Assembly: GCA_017652345.1 (NCBI GenBank)
Contig: JAGCBE010000091.1
Location: 1-5,374, forward strand
Length of the DNA: 5,374 nt
Direction of reading: 5' to 3'
Source: Methanobrevibacter sp.
Lineage (GTDB): Archaea; Methanobacteriota; Methanobacteria; Methanobacteriales; Methanobacteriaceae
Shown here: positions 5,374 through 5,374 of the stretch, in pieces
How the letters are laid out: each line of letters begins with the position of its first letter
How positions within the stretch are numbered: position 1 is the first letter of the stretch
Notes under the pieces: model-generated
Seen by the model: only the letters and a program-made list of their open reading frames with translations
The model's database searches: none
Told to the model about the DNA's origin: nothing
Position numbers and translations under genes: made by a program

Positions 5374-5374
5374 A

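Noticed and set aside
1..5374. A template repeat matching 820-906 elsewhere in the window
   Set aside because: I read the intergenic regions and the other genes for a near copy of the GGDW...NAR coding segment and found none. No reverse transcriptase motif (YxDD) occurs in any gene either.
1..5374. CRISPR arrays, tRNA genes, insertion sequences
   Set aside because: There are no regularly spaced direct repeats, no cloverleaf-like or CCA-ended segments, and no transposase motifs. Nearly all bases are taken up by phage genes.

Overview
The window is a late-gene segment of a bacteriophage or integrated prophage of a low-GC Gram-positive (Firmicutes) host. Supporting signs are the AT-rich sequence, strong GGAGG-type ribosome binding sites, tightly packed genes all on the minus strand, the standard code (TGG for Trp, TGA and TAA as stops), and protein families typical of clostridial or gut Firmicutes prophages. 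The genus cannot be told from this sequence, and neither can free phage versus prophage.

Transcription runs from high to low coordinates. At the right edge is the C-terminal part of a small phage structural-type protein (5086-5373). Its stop codon lies inside a rho-independent terminator hairpin (5054-5091). Directly after the T-tract comes a lysis cassette. It holds a GH25 muramidase with a peptidoglycan-binding module and an SH3-like C-terminus (3981-5039), then a zinc-dependent amidase with its own peptidoglycan-binding module (2927-3967). Next are a small acidic-tailed protein (2667-2912), a 636-residue tail fibre or receptor-binding protein (742-2652), a small helical tail-cassette protein (490-735), and a small protein with two CBM5/12-like aromatic modules (81-488). 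Intergenic gaps are 1 to 14 bases, and several Shine-Dalgarno sequences overlap or abut the previous stop codon. The six complete genes therefore look like one translationally coordinated operon. No holin is visible, although neither lysin has a signal peptide.

The left 80 bases hold a near-perfect sigma-A promoter (TTGACT, 17 bp, TATAAT, with an extended -10 TG) that also reads leftward. A 6-bp dyad covers its -35 box, and the predicted RNA starts with a hairpin whose G-U pairs favour the minus strand. This begins a separate transcription unit that leaves the window.

The most interesting feature is the C-terminus of the 636-residue protein. It has the C-type-lectin/formylglycine-generating-enzyme fold signature used by targets of diversity-generating retroelements (GGxW ... 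AGxFY ... AR). Nearly every position that would be variable there has a codon ending in T or C, while most fixed Gly and Ala codons end in A or G. No template repeat or reverse transcriptase lies in the window, so this is a candidate variable protein and not a demonstrated retroelement.
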